Under the pieces are notes generated by a model. The model ran no database searches. It was not told where the DNA came from and worked only from the letters and a program-made list of their open reading frames with translations. The position numbers and the translations under genes are program-made. DNA of 64,000 nt from Yoonia sp. Its GTDB lineage: Bacteria; Pseudomonadota; Alphaproteobacteria; Rhodobacterales; Rhodobacteraceae. The stretch spans positions 620,001-684,000 of the forward strand of contig NZ_JAGYJK010000017.1 in the NCBI RefSeq assembly GCF_018402175.1. Direction: 5' to 3'. Positions 55,872-64,000 of this stretch are shown here, in pieces (the stretch's first letter is position 1; the number at the start of each line of letters is the position of its first letter).

Positions 55872-56738
55872 ATGAATATGCTCCGTAACGCCACACTCGC
55901 CGCTGTAGCAGCGCTTGCCCTGACATCAGGGCAAGCATCCGCTGCGGGTGCCGAAATCAAAGTGACCGACTACGCCTTCCCGTTCGAAGGGCCGTTCGGC
56001 CAGTTCGACCAGATGCAATTGCAGCGCGGTCTGCAGGTCTACACCGAAATCTGCGCCGCCTGCCACGGCCTGCAATATCTGTCTTTCCGCAACCTTGGTG
56101 ACGAAGGCGGGCCTCACCTGCCGGAAGATCAGGTTTTCGCCTATGCCGAATTTTATGAAATCTTCGACCAAGCCCTGTTCGATGGCGAAGGCGATTTCCG
56201 CCCCGCCACGCCAGCCGACAAATTCCCGATGTCGAACCTGTCCAACGCGCCAGACCTGACGCTGATGGCCAAGGCGCGTGCTGGCTTTTCCGGACCATAT
56301 GGCACGGGGATGGCCCAGTTGTTCCAAGGCATGGGCGGCGCGGAATATATCGCGTCTTTGATGACAGGCTATGTCGAAGAACCGGAATGCGCGCTGGAAG
56401 GCGAGCCGATGGATGGCTATTACAACATCGCCTTTGCTGCCGGTGGGTTCCCCGACAGCTGCAAGGGCGACCACGGCGAACATCTTGTTCCCGGAAGCTG
56501 GATCGCGATGTCACCACCGCTTTATGGCGATGACGTCACTTTCGAAGACGGCAGCTCGACCGAGCTGGAAGCAGTTGCCATGGATGTCGCAGCCTTCCTG
56601 ATGTGGACCGCAGAACCAAAGATGATGGCGCGCAAACAGGCCGGTCTGACCGGGGTCATTTTCCTGACCCTGCTGTCGGTGCTGCTGTATCTGACCAACA
56701 AGCGGCTTTGGGCGCCTTACAAGAACAAAAAGGCATAA
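55872..56738 (+). CDS. petC: Cytochrome c1 of the bc1 complex
   Basis: This 288-residue exported heme protein has a signal peptide (residues 1-25), the heme-binding CAACH at residues 61-65 and a C-terminal membrane anchor ([20 protein letters not shown]). It passes electrons from the Rieske protein to cytochrome c. It closes the petABC operon, which ends at a strong hairpin terminator 23 bases on. Confidence 0.97.
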   Translation: MNMLRNATLAAVAALALTSGQASAAGAEIKVTDYAFPFEGPFGQFDQMQLQRGLQVYTEICAACHGLQYLSFRNLGDEGGPHLPEDQVFAYAEFYEIFDQALFDGEGDFRPATPADKFPMSNLSNAPDLTLMAKARAGFSGPYGTGMAQLFQGMGGAEYIASLMTGYVEEPECALEGEPMDGYYNIAFAAGGFPDSCKGDHGEHLVPGSWIAMSPPLYGDDVTFEDGSSTELEAVAMDVAAFLMWTAEPKMMARKQAGLTGVIFLTLLSVLLYLTNKRLWAPYKNKKA

Positions 56739-56760
56739 CGCCAGTTTGATCCAACATGAA

Positions 56761-56788
56761 AAGGCCCGCCATTCCGGCGGGCCTTTTT
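56761..56788. terminator. Bidirectional intrinsic terminator between petC and thiQ
   Basis: A perfect 10-base stem (56761-56770 with 56776-56785, loop ATTCC) is followed by a T tract to 56788 and preceded by A residues. It can end petABC on the plus strand and thiBPQ on the minus strand. Confidence 0.92.
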
Positions 56789-56791
56789 GGT

Positions 56792-57484
56792 TCAGCCCAG
56801 ATAGGCCGACAGCGCCGGGGACGGGGCTTCGAAAAACGCCTGCGTTGCAACCGGTGCAGACACAGTGCCAGCAGCGACCAGGGATGCCTGATCCGCGATG
56901 CGCCGTGCATCGTCGGGGTCATGCGTGACCATCAGCACCGTCCGCCCGGCAACACCCAGCGTCGATTGCACCAGATCCAGCATCTCGTCCTTCAGACCCG
57001 GCCCAAGCGCGGCGAAAGGTTCGTCCAGCAACACCACAGGCCGATCCGCCAGCAGCACCCGTGCCAATGCGGCACGGCTTTGCTGGCCACCAGACAGGGC
57101 CGCAGGTTTGCGCCCGCCCAGCCCCGCCAGCCCGACCGAGGACAACGCGCGCTCGACACAAGCACGTTCATCCGCAGTCAGGTGCCACGTCGGGCGCAGC
57201 CCAAGACCCACATTCTGCGCGATGGTCAAATGCGGAAACAGGTTGTTGTCCTGAAAAATCGCACTGATCGGCCGCGCACCCGGCGGGACAGCGGTCAGGT
57301 CCATATCCTGCCACATAACCCGCCCCGATGCCGGGGCCAGAAACCCCGCCAATGCCGCCAGCAAGGTGGATTTGCCCGCACCGGACGGGCCGATCAGCGC
57401 CGTGATCTTGCCGGTGTTGAACGTCACGTCGGCGGTCAGGCGAAAATCGTCCTGCTCAATGACCAGAGCCTCACAGATCAGCAT
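56792..57484 (-). CDS. thiQ: Thiamine ABC transporter ATPase ThiQ
   Basis: This 230-residue ATPase has Walker A GPSGAGKST near residue 33, signature LSGGQQSRAALARVL and Walker B VVLLDEPFAALG. The sequence ISAIFQDNNLFPHLTIAQNV is typical of ThiQ. The ATG at 57484 overlaps the end of thiP by 14 bases. It powers import of thiamine or TPP by ThiBPQ, which is controlled by the TPP riboswitch upstream of thiB. Confidence 0.93.
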   Translation of the reverse strand: MLICEALVIEQDDFRLTADVTFNTGKITALIGPSGAGKSTLLAALAGFLAPASGRVMWQDMDLTAVPPGARPISAIFQDNNLFPHLTIAQNVGLGLRPTWHLTADERACVERALSSVGLAGLGGRKPAALSGGQQSRAALARVLLADRPVVLLDEPFAALGPGLKDEMLDLVQSTLGVAGRTVLMVTHDPDDARRIADQASLVAAGTVSAPVATQAFFEAPSPALSAYLG

Positions 57485-59000
57485 TGCCGCGCCCTCCCCT
57501 GTCGCAGATCCAGAACGCCGCAAAGCTGAGTGCCAGCAACACCAGCGCGGCACCTGCCGCGGCCTCCATCCGGTAAGCGCCCATCAGGCGATACATGGCC
57601 AGCGGCAGGGTCTGCTGCGCCTCGCCCGCGAACAGGGCGATGACCCCAAGGTCGCCCATCGACAAGGCCGCGGCAAGCCCCGCGCCGAACCCCAAAGGGC
57701 GGCGGATGCGCGGCAGCACGACGATGCGGACCCAGCCCCAACGCGACAGGCCAAGGCTAGCACCCAAACGCCCGAAATCGCGGTCAATCCCCTCCACAGC
57801 CTGCCCAATGGCGCGCAACGCGAATGGCAGGGCCAGTGTTGCATTGACCAGCACGGTGACCGGCAGCGCCAGACGTGCGGGGTTGATAAAGGGATAGACC
57901 AGCAAAAAGGCTCCGGTGCCGACCACCAGACCGGAGGCGGCCAAGGGCAGCACGCCGGTGATGGCAACCATGCGCCCGCCGCGCAAGGCGAGCGCCAGCG
58001 CCATACTGGTGCAAAGCAGGGCAGAGGCCCCAGCCACGATCACCGACCGCCCCGCCGCCGCCCAGACCTCGGCAGGCAACAACGCCAGTCCCGGCACGCC
58101 GCGCCAGACGACCATGGCCAGCGGGGTGAACAGGAAGGCCGCGACCAGAGCAATCATCAGGTAATCCAGCACAGGCCAGCGCAGGTCCCAGCGCTGCACA
58201 GTCCGGTCCAACCCTGCGCCCATGGTATCAACCAAGGACAGCCGCCAGACAACCGCCGCGGCCAGAACGCACAACCCGAACTGCACGCAAGCCAGCAAGG
58301 CCGCACGCCCCAGATCAAAATCGAACCGCAGCGCCTGATAGATCGCAAGCTCGACCGTGGTCGCACGCGGCCCGCCACCCAGCGTCAGCGCGACAGCGAA
58401 ACTGGTCAGACAGATCAGAAAGATCACAAGAAAAACCCCCGGCACCACGGCGCGCAGCATCGGCCACTCCAGCAACCGCCCCACTGGCGCGTTCAGCGAT
58501 GCCGCAAGACGGAACCGTTCCGCAGGGATCACCAGCCAGCCTTGCAGGATCAGCCGGATCGCCAAGGGCAGGTTGAAAAACACATGCGCCAGCACGACAC
58601 CGTGAAAACCGAAGATGCTGATCGCGGGCAGGCCCAGCCATGCCAAGGCGCTGTTGACCATGCCTGCGCGGCCGAACACGGCCAGCAAGCCGATCACCGC
58701 CACGACGACGGGCAACAGGAACGGCGCACCCATCAGCGTGATCAGCACAGACCGCCCCCGAAACTGCCGCCGCGCAAGGGCGCGCGCCACAGGGATCGCC
58801 AGCAGCACGCTCAGCCCTGCCGACACCAGCGCTTGGGTGACGGTGAACCGGATCGCCGCCCAATCAGCAGGCGACAGACCGCGCTGCCATTCGGCGCGCC
58901 AGCCGACAGCGGCCAGCGTGCCAATGGTCAGCACCAGCACCAGCGCCGCAGCAGCGGCACCGGGCCAGCGCGGGGCTATTGCGACAGCGCGTTGCGCCAT
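57471..59000 (-). CDS. thiP: Thiamine ABC transporter permease ThiP
   Basis: This 509-residue two-module permease with about 12 helices has the ThiP stretches GAPFLLPVVVAVIGLLAVFG, GFHGVVLAHVFFNLPLAIRL and the second-module GASLGLSRWGWVRIVVLPRI. Unlike the YnjC-like permease earlier in the window its frame is intact. It overlaps thiB by 25 bases and thiQ by 14, so the three are co-translated. Confidence 0.94.
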   Translation of the reverse strand: MAQRAVAIAPRWPGAAAAALVLVLTIGTLAAVGWRAEWQRGLSPADWAAIRFTVTQALVSAGLSVLLAIPVARALARRQFRGRSVLITLMGAPFLLPVVVAVIGLLAVFGRAGMVNSALAWLGLPAISIFGFHGVVLAHVFFNLPLAIRLILQGWLVIPAERFRLAASLNAPVGRLLEWPMLRAVVPGVFLVIFLICLTSFAVALTLGGGPRATTVELAIYQALRFDFDLGRAALLACVQFGLCVLAAAVVWRLSLVDTMGAGLDRTVQRWDLRWPVLDYLMIALVAAFLFTPLAMVVWRGVPGLALLPAEVWAAAGRSVIVAGASALLCTSMALALALRGGRMVAITGVLPLAASGLVVGTGAFLLVYPFINPARLALPVTVLVNATLALPFALRAIGQAVEGIDRDFGRLGASLGLSRWGWVRIVVLPRIRRPLGFGAGLAAALSMGDLGVIALFAGEAQQTLPLAMYRLMGAYRMEAAAGAALVLLALSFAAFWICDRGGRGNADL

Positions 59001-59965
59001 TCGTCCAGCGCCACGTCACGGATCGCTGCGGCCTCATCAGGCGACAGCAGCAGGGCGGTTGCAGGCGTGATCAGCGTCTCGAACCCTGCGGGCAGGCCGC
59101 CCTCGGGGACCACAGCGGGATACATCCAGTTGGTTTCAGGGATGATGGACTGAAACGCATCCGACACCATGAAGGCAAGGAATTGATCCGCGAGTTCGGG
59201 CTGGTCGGTGGTGGCGACCTTGGCCGCGACTTCGACCTGCATGTAATGGCCTTCGTCAAAGGCCCAGGCGATCTTGCTGTCATCCTCTTCCGCGATCAGA
59301 TGATAGGCGGGGGATGTCGTATAGGACAGGACGGCATCGGCCTCGCCCTCAAGGAACAGCCCGTAAGCTTCGGACCAGCCCGGCGTCACAGTGACGATAT
59401 TGTCGGCAAGGTCCGCCCAAAGGTCGGCGGCGGTATCAGGATAGGCCGTCTTGACCCACATCAGCAGGCCAAGGCCGGGTGTGGATGACCGCGGGTCCTG
59501 AATGACGATCCGGATGTCGCTATCGGCCAAGGCGCGCAGGGATGTCGGCGCATCCTCACCCACATTGCCGACAAAGGCGAAATAGCCCCAGTCGAACGGC
59601 AGGAAGTCGGGATCGTCCCATGTGAGCGGCAAATCAAGCGCGGCATTGATGCCATGCGGCGCAAACAGGCCCGTTTCGCGCGCGGCGGCGATCAGGTTGG
59701 TATCAAGGCCAAGCACGATATCGGCCTCGGTCCGCGGGCCTTCCAATTGCAAACGCGCCAGCAGGGCAGCACCGTCACCCGTGCCGATGAATTGCAAGTC
59801 ACATCCGCAGATTTCTTCGAACGCGGCCTCGATGGCGGGGCCGGGGCCCCATTCGCTGACGAAACTGTCGTATGTCATCACTTGCAGCACGGGGGTCTGC
59901 GCAAATGTGCCGCTGGCACAAAGCGCAAATCCCGCAACAAGTGGCAGATAAATGGATTTTTGCAT
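58976..59965 (-). CDS. thiB: Thiamine ABC transporter substrate-binding protein ThiB
   Basis: This 329-residue periplasmic protein has a signal peptide (MQKSIYLPLVAGFALCASGTFA) followed by LQVMTYDSFVSEWGPG and FEEICGCDLQFIGTGDGAALL, both typical of ThiB. It binds thiamine, TMP or TPP. The ATG at 59965 was chosen over an upstream in-frame start inside the riboswitch region. Confidence 0.95.
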   Translation of the reverse strand: MQKSIYLPLVAGFALCASGTFAQTPVLQVMTYDSFVSEWGPGPAIEAAFEEICGCDLQFIGTGDGAALLARLQLEGPRTEADIVLGLDTNLIAAARETGLFAPHGINAALDLPLTWDDPDFLPFDWGYFAFVGNVGEDAPTSLRALADSDIRIVIQDPRSSTPGLGLLMWVKTAYPDTAADLWADLADNIVTVTPGWSEAYGLFLEGEADAVLSYTTSPAYHLIAEEDDSKIAWAFDEGHYMQVEVAAKVATTDQPELADQFLAFMVSDAFQSIIPETNWMYPAVVPEGGLPAGFETLITPATALLLSPDEAAAIRDVALDEWRNALSQ

Positions 59966-60013
59966 TCTATCCTCCAAATGCACGGGCGGATTGGGGGATA
60001 GCGGAATTGCCAT

Positions 60014-60097
60014 ACCTTCCCTCCGCCGGTCCTAACCGGTTCAGGTTCAACGGGTCTGCGTGAAGCATCTCAGCCAGTAAAGGCACCCCGAGGTGGG
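60014..60097 (-). promoter_or_regulatory. TPP riboswitch (THI element) controlling thiBPQ
   Basis: The minus strand shows the THI-box signatures in order: CGGGGTGCC, then CTGGCTGAGA, then ACCCGTTGAACCTGA and the closing GGACCGGCGGAGGGA. These are the pyrimidine- and pyrophosphate-sensing parts of the TPP aptamer. It lies about 50 bases before the thiB start and should shut off the operon when TPP is plentiful, probably at translation. Confidence 0.96.
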
Positions 60098-60190
60098 GCA
60101 AAAGCTAGGGTGGAACGGGGCTGGGCGCAAGGGAAACCTCTTGAGCCTGTCCCGCCCGCCCGCTAGACCGTTGCCAAACGGGGGTTTGCC

Positions 60191-61300
60191 ATGTCCATCA
60201 ACAGTTTCGGTCATTTGTTCCGGTTCACCACTTGGGGCGAAAGCCACGGGCCAGCCCTTGGTGCCACCGTCGATGGCTGCCCGCCAAATGTGCCGCTGGA
60301 ACCTGCGATGATCCAGCAATGGCTGGACAAACGCCGCCCCGGATTGAACAAGAACACGACCCAGCGGAATGAACCCGATGCGGTGGAAATCCTGTCAGGT
60401 GTCTATGAGGGGCGCACCACCGGCACGCCCATTCAGCTGATGATCCGCAACACCGATCAGCGGTCAAAGGATTACGGCGATATCCTGAACACCTTCCGCC
60501 CCGGTCATGCCGATATCACCTATCACCAGAAATACGGGTTGCGCGATCCGCGCGGCGGCGGGCGGTCCTCGGCGCGTGAAACCGCGTCGCGCGTGGCAGC
60601 TGGCGGTGTGGCGCGCGAGGCGATCAAGCTGATTGCGCCGAATGTGCAGATCAAGGGCTATATGACCCAGATGGGGACCAAACAGATCGACCGCGCGCGG
60701 ATGGATTGGGATGAAATCGACCGCAACGATTTCTTTTGCCCCGATGCGCAGGCAGCCGAAGAATGGAACGAGTATCTGACATGGCTGCGCAAGGACGATC
60801 ATAATTCCGTCGGTGCGATCATCGAGGTCGTGGCGCGCGGCGTGCCTGCGGGTATCGGTGCGCCGGTCTATGCCAAGCTGGACACTGATCTGGCCGCCGC
60901 GATGATGTCGATCAACGCGGTCAAAGGTGTCGAGATTGGCGAAGGCATGGCCGCCGCCGCGCTGACAGGCCGCGATAACGCAGACGAGATTTTCATGGGG
61001 CCGAACGGGCCAGAGTATTCATCCAACCATGCGGGCGGTATTCTTGGCGGGATCAGCACGGGGCAGGATATCGTCGTGCGGTTCGCGGTGAAACCGACCT
61101 CCTCCATTCTGTCACCGCGCAAGTCGATCATGATGGATGGCAGCCCGACCGAGGTGATCACCAAAGGCCGCCACGACCCCTGCGTCGGCATCCGTGCCGT
61201 GCCCGTGGGCGAGGCGATGATGGCCTGCGTGATCCTGGACCACCTGTTGCTGGATCGCGGTCAGACCGGCGGCGTGCGCGGTGCGATCGGCGCGGGCTGA
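60191..61300 (+). CDS. aroC: Chorismate synthase
   Basis: AroC converts EPSP to chorismate using reduced FMN, the last step of the shikimate pathway. The 369-residue enzyme has [10 protein letters not shown] near residue 15, KRRPG, and [17 protein letters not shown], all diagnostic. Its 3' end overlaps the convergent EamA transporter by 40 bases. It is divergent from thiB, with the riboswitch leader in between. Confidence 0.97.
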   Translation: MSINSFGHLFRFTTWGESHGPALGATVDGCPPNVPLEPAMIQQWLDKRRPGLNKNTTQRNEPDAVEILSGVYEGRTTGTPIQLMIRNTDQRSKDYGDILNTFRPGHADITYHQKYGLRDPRGGGRSSARETASRVAAGGVAREAIKLIAPNVQIKGYMTQMGTKQIDRARMDWDEIDRNDFFCPDAQAAEEWNEYLTWLRKDDHNSVGAIIEVVARGVPAGIGAPVYAKLDTDLAAAMMSINAVKGVEIGEGMAAAALTGRDNADEIFMGPNGPEYSSNHAGGILGGISTGQDIVVRFAVKPTSSILSPRKSIMMDGSPTEVITKGRHDPCVGIRAVPVGEAMMACVILDHLLLDRGQTGGVRGAIGAG

Positions 61301-62154
61301 CGCGATAGCTGCACCGCCAGAATACCCAGCGCGATAATCACCACGCCCAGCACATCCAGCGGCCCGATCTTTTCGCCCAGCAGCATCGCCGCCACGGCGA
61401 CACCCAGAAACGGATTGAGAAAGTGAAAGGTTGACGCCTTAACCGCGCCGATCCGGCCGACCAGCAGGAACCAGACCAATGTCGCCGCCAGCCCCGGCAC
61501 CAGCACGGTATAGGCAAAGGCTGTGATCAGCTGCCAGTTCCATGTGACGACCAGCGTTTCCAGTGCCACGGCAGGAATGAACAACAGCGCACTGCCGACC
61601 AGCATCTGCAGCCCCACGATCATCAGCACATTGCCACCCGACGACGCGCCCATCACGGCAAGCGTGGCAACCGTCAGGGACATCACGCCAATCACGCACA
61701 GGATCAGGCCGAACAGATCAATGCCGCCTTGCAGCCGCGCACCCATGATCAGGACAACACCCGCCAGCCCCGCCAGCAACCCGATGATCCCTAAGGGCCG
61801 GACGCGCGTGCCGAACACACCCCAACCGACCAGCGCCACCAGCAGCGGCATGGTCGATGCGATGATCGCCGCCAAGGATGCGGGAATCGTCTGCATCGCC
61901 ACGAAATTCAGGCCCAGATACAGGGCATTCTGGCACAGCCCGAACACCAGCACGCCAGTCCATTGCCGCCGTGTCAGTCGCGCGGACTGGCCCAGCATCC
62001 ACGCAATGCCCACACCGATCAGGCCGGAAATCAGGAACCGCAGCGCCAGCGCCGACAGGGGCGGCGCGTATTCGACGATCACCCGCGCCGATGTAAAGGC
62101 CGAGGACCACATGAACGCGAAGGCAAGGCCCATCAGAACCGCTTTGATATCCAT
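61261..62154 (-). CDS. EamA/RhaT-family (DMT) transporter
   Basis: This 297-residue protein has ten predicted helices in two EamA repeats, with [20 protein letters not shown] in helix 1 and the second repeat closing at [25 protein letters not shown]. Such proteins export amino acids, metabolites or drugs; the substrate is unknown. It converges with aroC and overlaps its 3' end. Confidence 0.9.
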   Translation of the reverse strand: MDIKAVLMGLAFAFMWSSAFTSARVIVEYAPPLSALALRFLISGLIGVGIAWMLGQSARLTRRQWTGVLVFGLCQNALYLGLNFVAMQTIPASLAAIIASTMPLLVALVGWGVFGTRVRPLGIIGLLAGLAGVVLIMGARLQGGIDLFGLILCVIGVMSLTVATLAVMGASSGGNVLMIVGLQMLVGSALLFIPAVALETLVVTWNWQLITAFAYTVLVPGLAATLVWFLLVGRIGAVKASTFHFLNPFLGVAVAAMLLGEKIGPLDVLGVVIIALGILAVQLSRQPAPIAPRTPPV

Positions 62155-62166
62155 GTCACCTCACGC

Positions 62167-62196
62167 AAAAAGGGCCGCCTGTTCGGGCGACCCTTT
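62167..62196 (-). terminator. Intrinsic terminator of the HU-type gene
   Basis: On the minus strand a GC-rich stem (AAAGGGTCGCC with GGCGGCCCTTT, allowing a G-U pair) is followed by five T residues near 62171-62167. It lies about 35 bases after the HU stop codon. Confidence 0.8.
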
Positions 62197-62229
62197 CCTG
62201 ATTTCGTATCCGGCACAAGGCCCGATAGC

Positions 62230-62520
62230 TTAGCCGTTGACGCTGTCTTTCAGAGCCTTGGCGATCGTGACTTTGACGACCTTGTCGGCCTCTTTTTTGA
62301 TCTGCTCGCCGGTGGCAGGGTTGCGCACCATCCGCTCTGGGCGTTCGCGGCAATAGATCTTGCCGACGCCGGGCAGAGTGACAGCACCGCCGCCAGCCAC
62401 TTCGGATGTGATGATGCCGGTCACGGCATCCAGCGCAGCGCCGGCTGCTTTTTTGTCCATGCCGGTTTGATCGGCAATTGCAGCAACCAGCTGCGCTTTG
62501 GTCATTGGTTTCGTCGCCAT
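62230..62520 (-). CDS. HU-family DNA-binding protein
   Basis: This 96-residue histone-like protein has the HU/IHF fold: N-terminal helices (KAQLVAAIADQTGMDKKAA), LPGVGKIYC, then the arm RPERMVRNPATGEQIKKEA with the RNPATG motif and a C-terminal VKVTIAKALKDSV. It bends or coats DNA. The ATG at 62520 follows GGGAGACCAGTAAC. It is a single gene with its own terminator. Confidence 0.93.
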   Translation of the reverse strand: MATKPMTKAQLVAAIADQTGMDKKAAGAALDAVTGIITSEVAGGGAVTLPGVGKIYCRERPERMVRNPATGEQIKKEADKVVKVTIAKALKDSVNG

Positions 62521-62653
62521 GTTACTGGTCTCCCTCATTCGCCCCATCTGTAGGGCCTATTCCCCGCCTTTATAACGGTATGTTGTGGCACACCACTACG
62601 AATAGTGGCTCCTGACAAGGCAAAAACGCACTTTTCCGCCGTTTTTTATATGT

Positions 62654-64000
62654 TCACAGGAATGCCGTCTCTTCGAAACTACGTAATTTGCGGCTGTGGA
62701 TGCGTTCCAGCGGCATTTCGCGCAGCAATTCCATGGCGCGGATGCCGATCATCAGATGCGCCGCGACCTGCGTTTTATAGAATTCAGACGCCATGCCGGG
62801 CAGTTTCAATTCGCCATGCAATGGTTTGTCGGACACGCACAACAATGTGCCGTATGGCACGCGGAACCGGAAACCATTGGCGGCGATGGTGGCACTTTCC
62901 ATATCCAGCGCGATGGCGCGCGATTGCGACAGGCGCTGCACCGGCCCTGCCTGTTCGCGCAATTCCCAGTTCCGGTTGTCGATGGTTGCCACGGTCCCAG
63001 TGCGCATGATCTGTTTCAGGTCATACCCTTCCAGCTGTGTCACATCCGCCACCGCCGTCTGCAGTGCGATCTGGATTTCTGCCAGCGCGGGGATCGGCAC
63101 CCAGACGGGCAGGTCGTCGTCCAGCACGTGATCTTCGCGCAGATAGGCATGCGCCAACACGAAATCGCCCAGACGCTGCGAATTGCGCAGGCCCGCGCAA
63201 TGGCCGACCATCAACCACGCATGCGGGCGCAGCACGGCGATATGGTCGGTCGCGGTTTTCGCATTCGACGGGCCAACGCCGATATTGACCAGCGTGATCC
63301 CCGCACCCCCCGGACGTTTGAGGTGATAGGTCGGCATCTGCGGCAGTTTCGCAGGCACTGGCAGCGGCGCGTCATGGGTCGTAATCTCGACATTGCCGGT
63401 GCTGACGAAACTGGTGTAGCCGCTGGCAGGATCAGCCAGCACCTTGCGGGCGAAAGCCTCGAATTCCTCGACATAGAACTGGTAGTTGGTGAACAGAACG
63501 TGGTTCTGGAAATGTTCAGGCGCGGTGGCGGTGTAATGCGACAGCCGTGCCAGCGAATAGTCGATCCGCTGCGCTGTAAACGGCGCCAGCGGGCGCGCCC
63601 CGTCAGGATAGGTGAAACCAGCCCCGTTCACGATAGCATCATGCGTCGTGCTCAGGTCCGGCACGTCGAAATTGTCGCGCAGGTTGAATTCCATCGATCC
63701 GTCCTGCGGCACGGTCACACCGGCATCATTCGCCACCGCGAAATGCACGGGGATCACGGTGTCGGAGGTGCCGATCACCACAGGCACACCATGGCTTTTC
63801 AGCAAAAGGTCGATCTGCTGTTCCAGATAGCTTTGGAACAGGTCAGGGCGGGTCACGGTCGTAGCATAGATGCCCGGTTCCGCGACATGGCCAAACGACA
63901 GGCGGCTGTCCATCTTGGCATGGGTCGTCGTTGTCAGCCGGATTTCGGGATAGAACGCACGGAACCGCCCGTCGGGCTGACCATCGCGCAGGGCGGCGAC
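62654..64000 (-). CDS. amn: AMP nucleosidase (5' end beyond the window)
   Basis: Amn hydrolyses AMP to adenine and ribose 5-phosphate. About 448 residues are visible, and the frame runs off the right edge (VAALRDGQPDGRFRAFYPEI precedes TTTTHAKMDSRLSFGHV). Family stretches include NIGVGPSNAKTATDHIAVLR, MVGHCAGLRNSQ, and the C-terminal ALDMESATIAANGFRFRVP, where the nucleoside-phosphorylase-like domain binds substrate. E. coli Amn has about 484 residues, so little is missing. Confidence 0.94.
   Translation of the reverse strand, partial: VAALRDGQPDGRFRAFYPEIRLTTTTHAKMDSRLSFGHVAEPGIYATTVTRPDLFQSYLEQQIDLLLKSHGVPVVIGTSDTVIPVHFAVANDAGVTVPQDGSMEFNLRDNFDVPDLSTTHDAIVNGAGFTYPDGARPLAPFTAQRIDYSLARLSHYTATAPEHFQNHVLFTNYQFYVEEFEAFARKVLADPASGYTSFVSTGNVEITTHDAPLPVPAKLPQMPTYHLKRPGGAGITLVNIGVGPSNAKTATDHIAVLRPHAWLMVGHCAGLRNSQRLGDFVLAHAYLREDHVLDDDLPVWVPIPALAEIQIALQTAVADVTQLEGYDLKQIMRTGTVATIDNRNWELREQAGPVQRLSQSRAIALDMESATIAANGFRFRVPYGTLLCVSDKPLHGELKLPGMASEFYKTQVAAHLMIGIRAMELLREMPLERIHSRKLRSFEETAFL

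Noticed and set aside
57366..59153. Large (595-residue) plus-strand open frame opposite thiP
   Set aside because: It is Arg/Gln/His-rich and low in complexity, as expected for the antisense of a GC-rich membrane protein gene.

Overview
This 64 kb window is GC-rich alphaproteobacterial chromosome. It most likely comes from an aerobic anoxygenic phototroph of the Rhodobacteraceae/Roseobacteraceae. The evidence is the superoperon order crtEF-bchCXYZ-pufQBALMX followed by dxs, a PufX-like protein instead of a PufC cytochrome, spheroidene-pathway genes (crtC, crtD, crtF), a CcrM (GANTC) methyltransferase, a Rieske/cytochrome b/cytochrome c1 operon and typical Rhodobacteraceae gene pairs. A genus such as Yoonia or Loktanella is possible but is only a guess.

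Layout. 1-5.5 kb: partial tldE/pmbA, an IMPase-family phosphatase, DUF4170, a divergent KdtA-like gene, lpxK, a DsbA-like protein and a DciA-like protein. 5.6-12.2 kb: mutY, a frameshifted alkB-type alkane hydroxylase, ccrM and rnhB, a small secreted protein coupled to a membrane-bound winged-helix regulator, a LacI-type regulator and tRNA-Arg(CCT). 12.2-16.0 kb: an MsbA-like exporter and dxs. 16.1-28.7 kb: part of a photosynthesis gene cluster, pufX-M-L-A-B-Q, bchZ-Y-X-C and crtF-E on the minus strand, with crtD-crtC divergent. Paired TGT-N12-ACA palindromes (PpsR/CrtJ consensus) lie in front of bchC and between crtE and crtD. pufA, too short for ordinary ORF cut-offs, is present. bchFNBHLM, bchID, puhA, crtI and crtB are not in the window.

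28.8-35.7 kb: a secreted protein of unknown role, then a minus-strand cluster hyuA, a YnjF-like CDP-alcohol phosphatidyltransferase and ynjB-C-D ABC transporter genes. 35.7-39.9 kb: a methyltransferase, GtrA, a GT-C-like membrane protein and a GtrB/DPM1-like GT2, which together look like a three-part membrane glycosylation module. 39.9-49.3 kb: an eight-gene plus-strand operon (M20 hydrolase, dipeptide-type ABC importer, aldehyde dehydrogenase, SDR, P1 peptidase) that ends at a bidirectional terminator facing tRNA-Lys(TTT). 49.5-52.9 kb: dapF, mtaB and two GST-like genes. 52.9-56.7 kb: an outer-membrane protein and petABC. 56.8-60.1 kb: thiBPQ behind a TPP riboswitch. 60.2-64 kb: aroC, an EamA transporter, an HU-type protein and a partial AMP nucleosidase.

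Three genes (alkB, the ynjC-like permease and the aldehyde dehydrogenase) each show an apparent single-base indel. This may mean genuine decay, but assembly or sequencing error should be excluded first. No CRISPR array, insertion sequence, rRNA or prophage was seen. The most interesting material is the regulatory architecture of the photosynthesis cluster, the ynjBCD-ynjF-hyuA cluster, the Gtr-like glycosylation module and the P1-peptidase catabolic operon. Everything here was read by eye, and no database search was possible.
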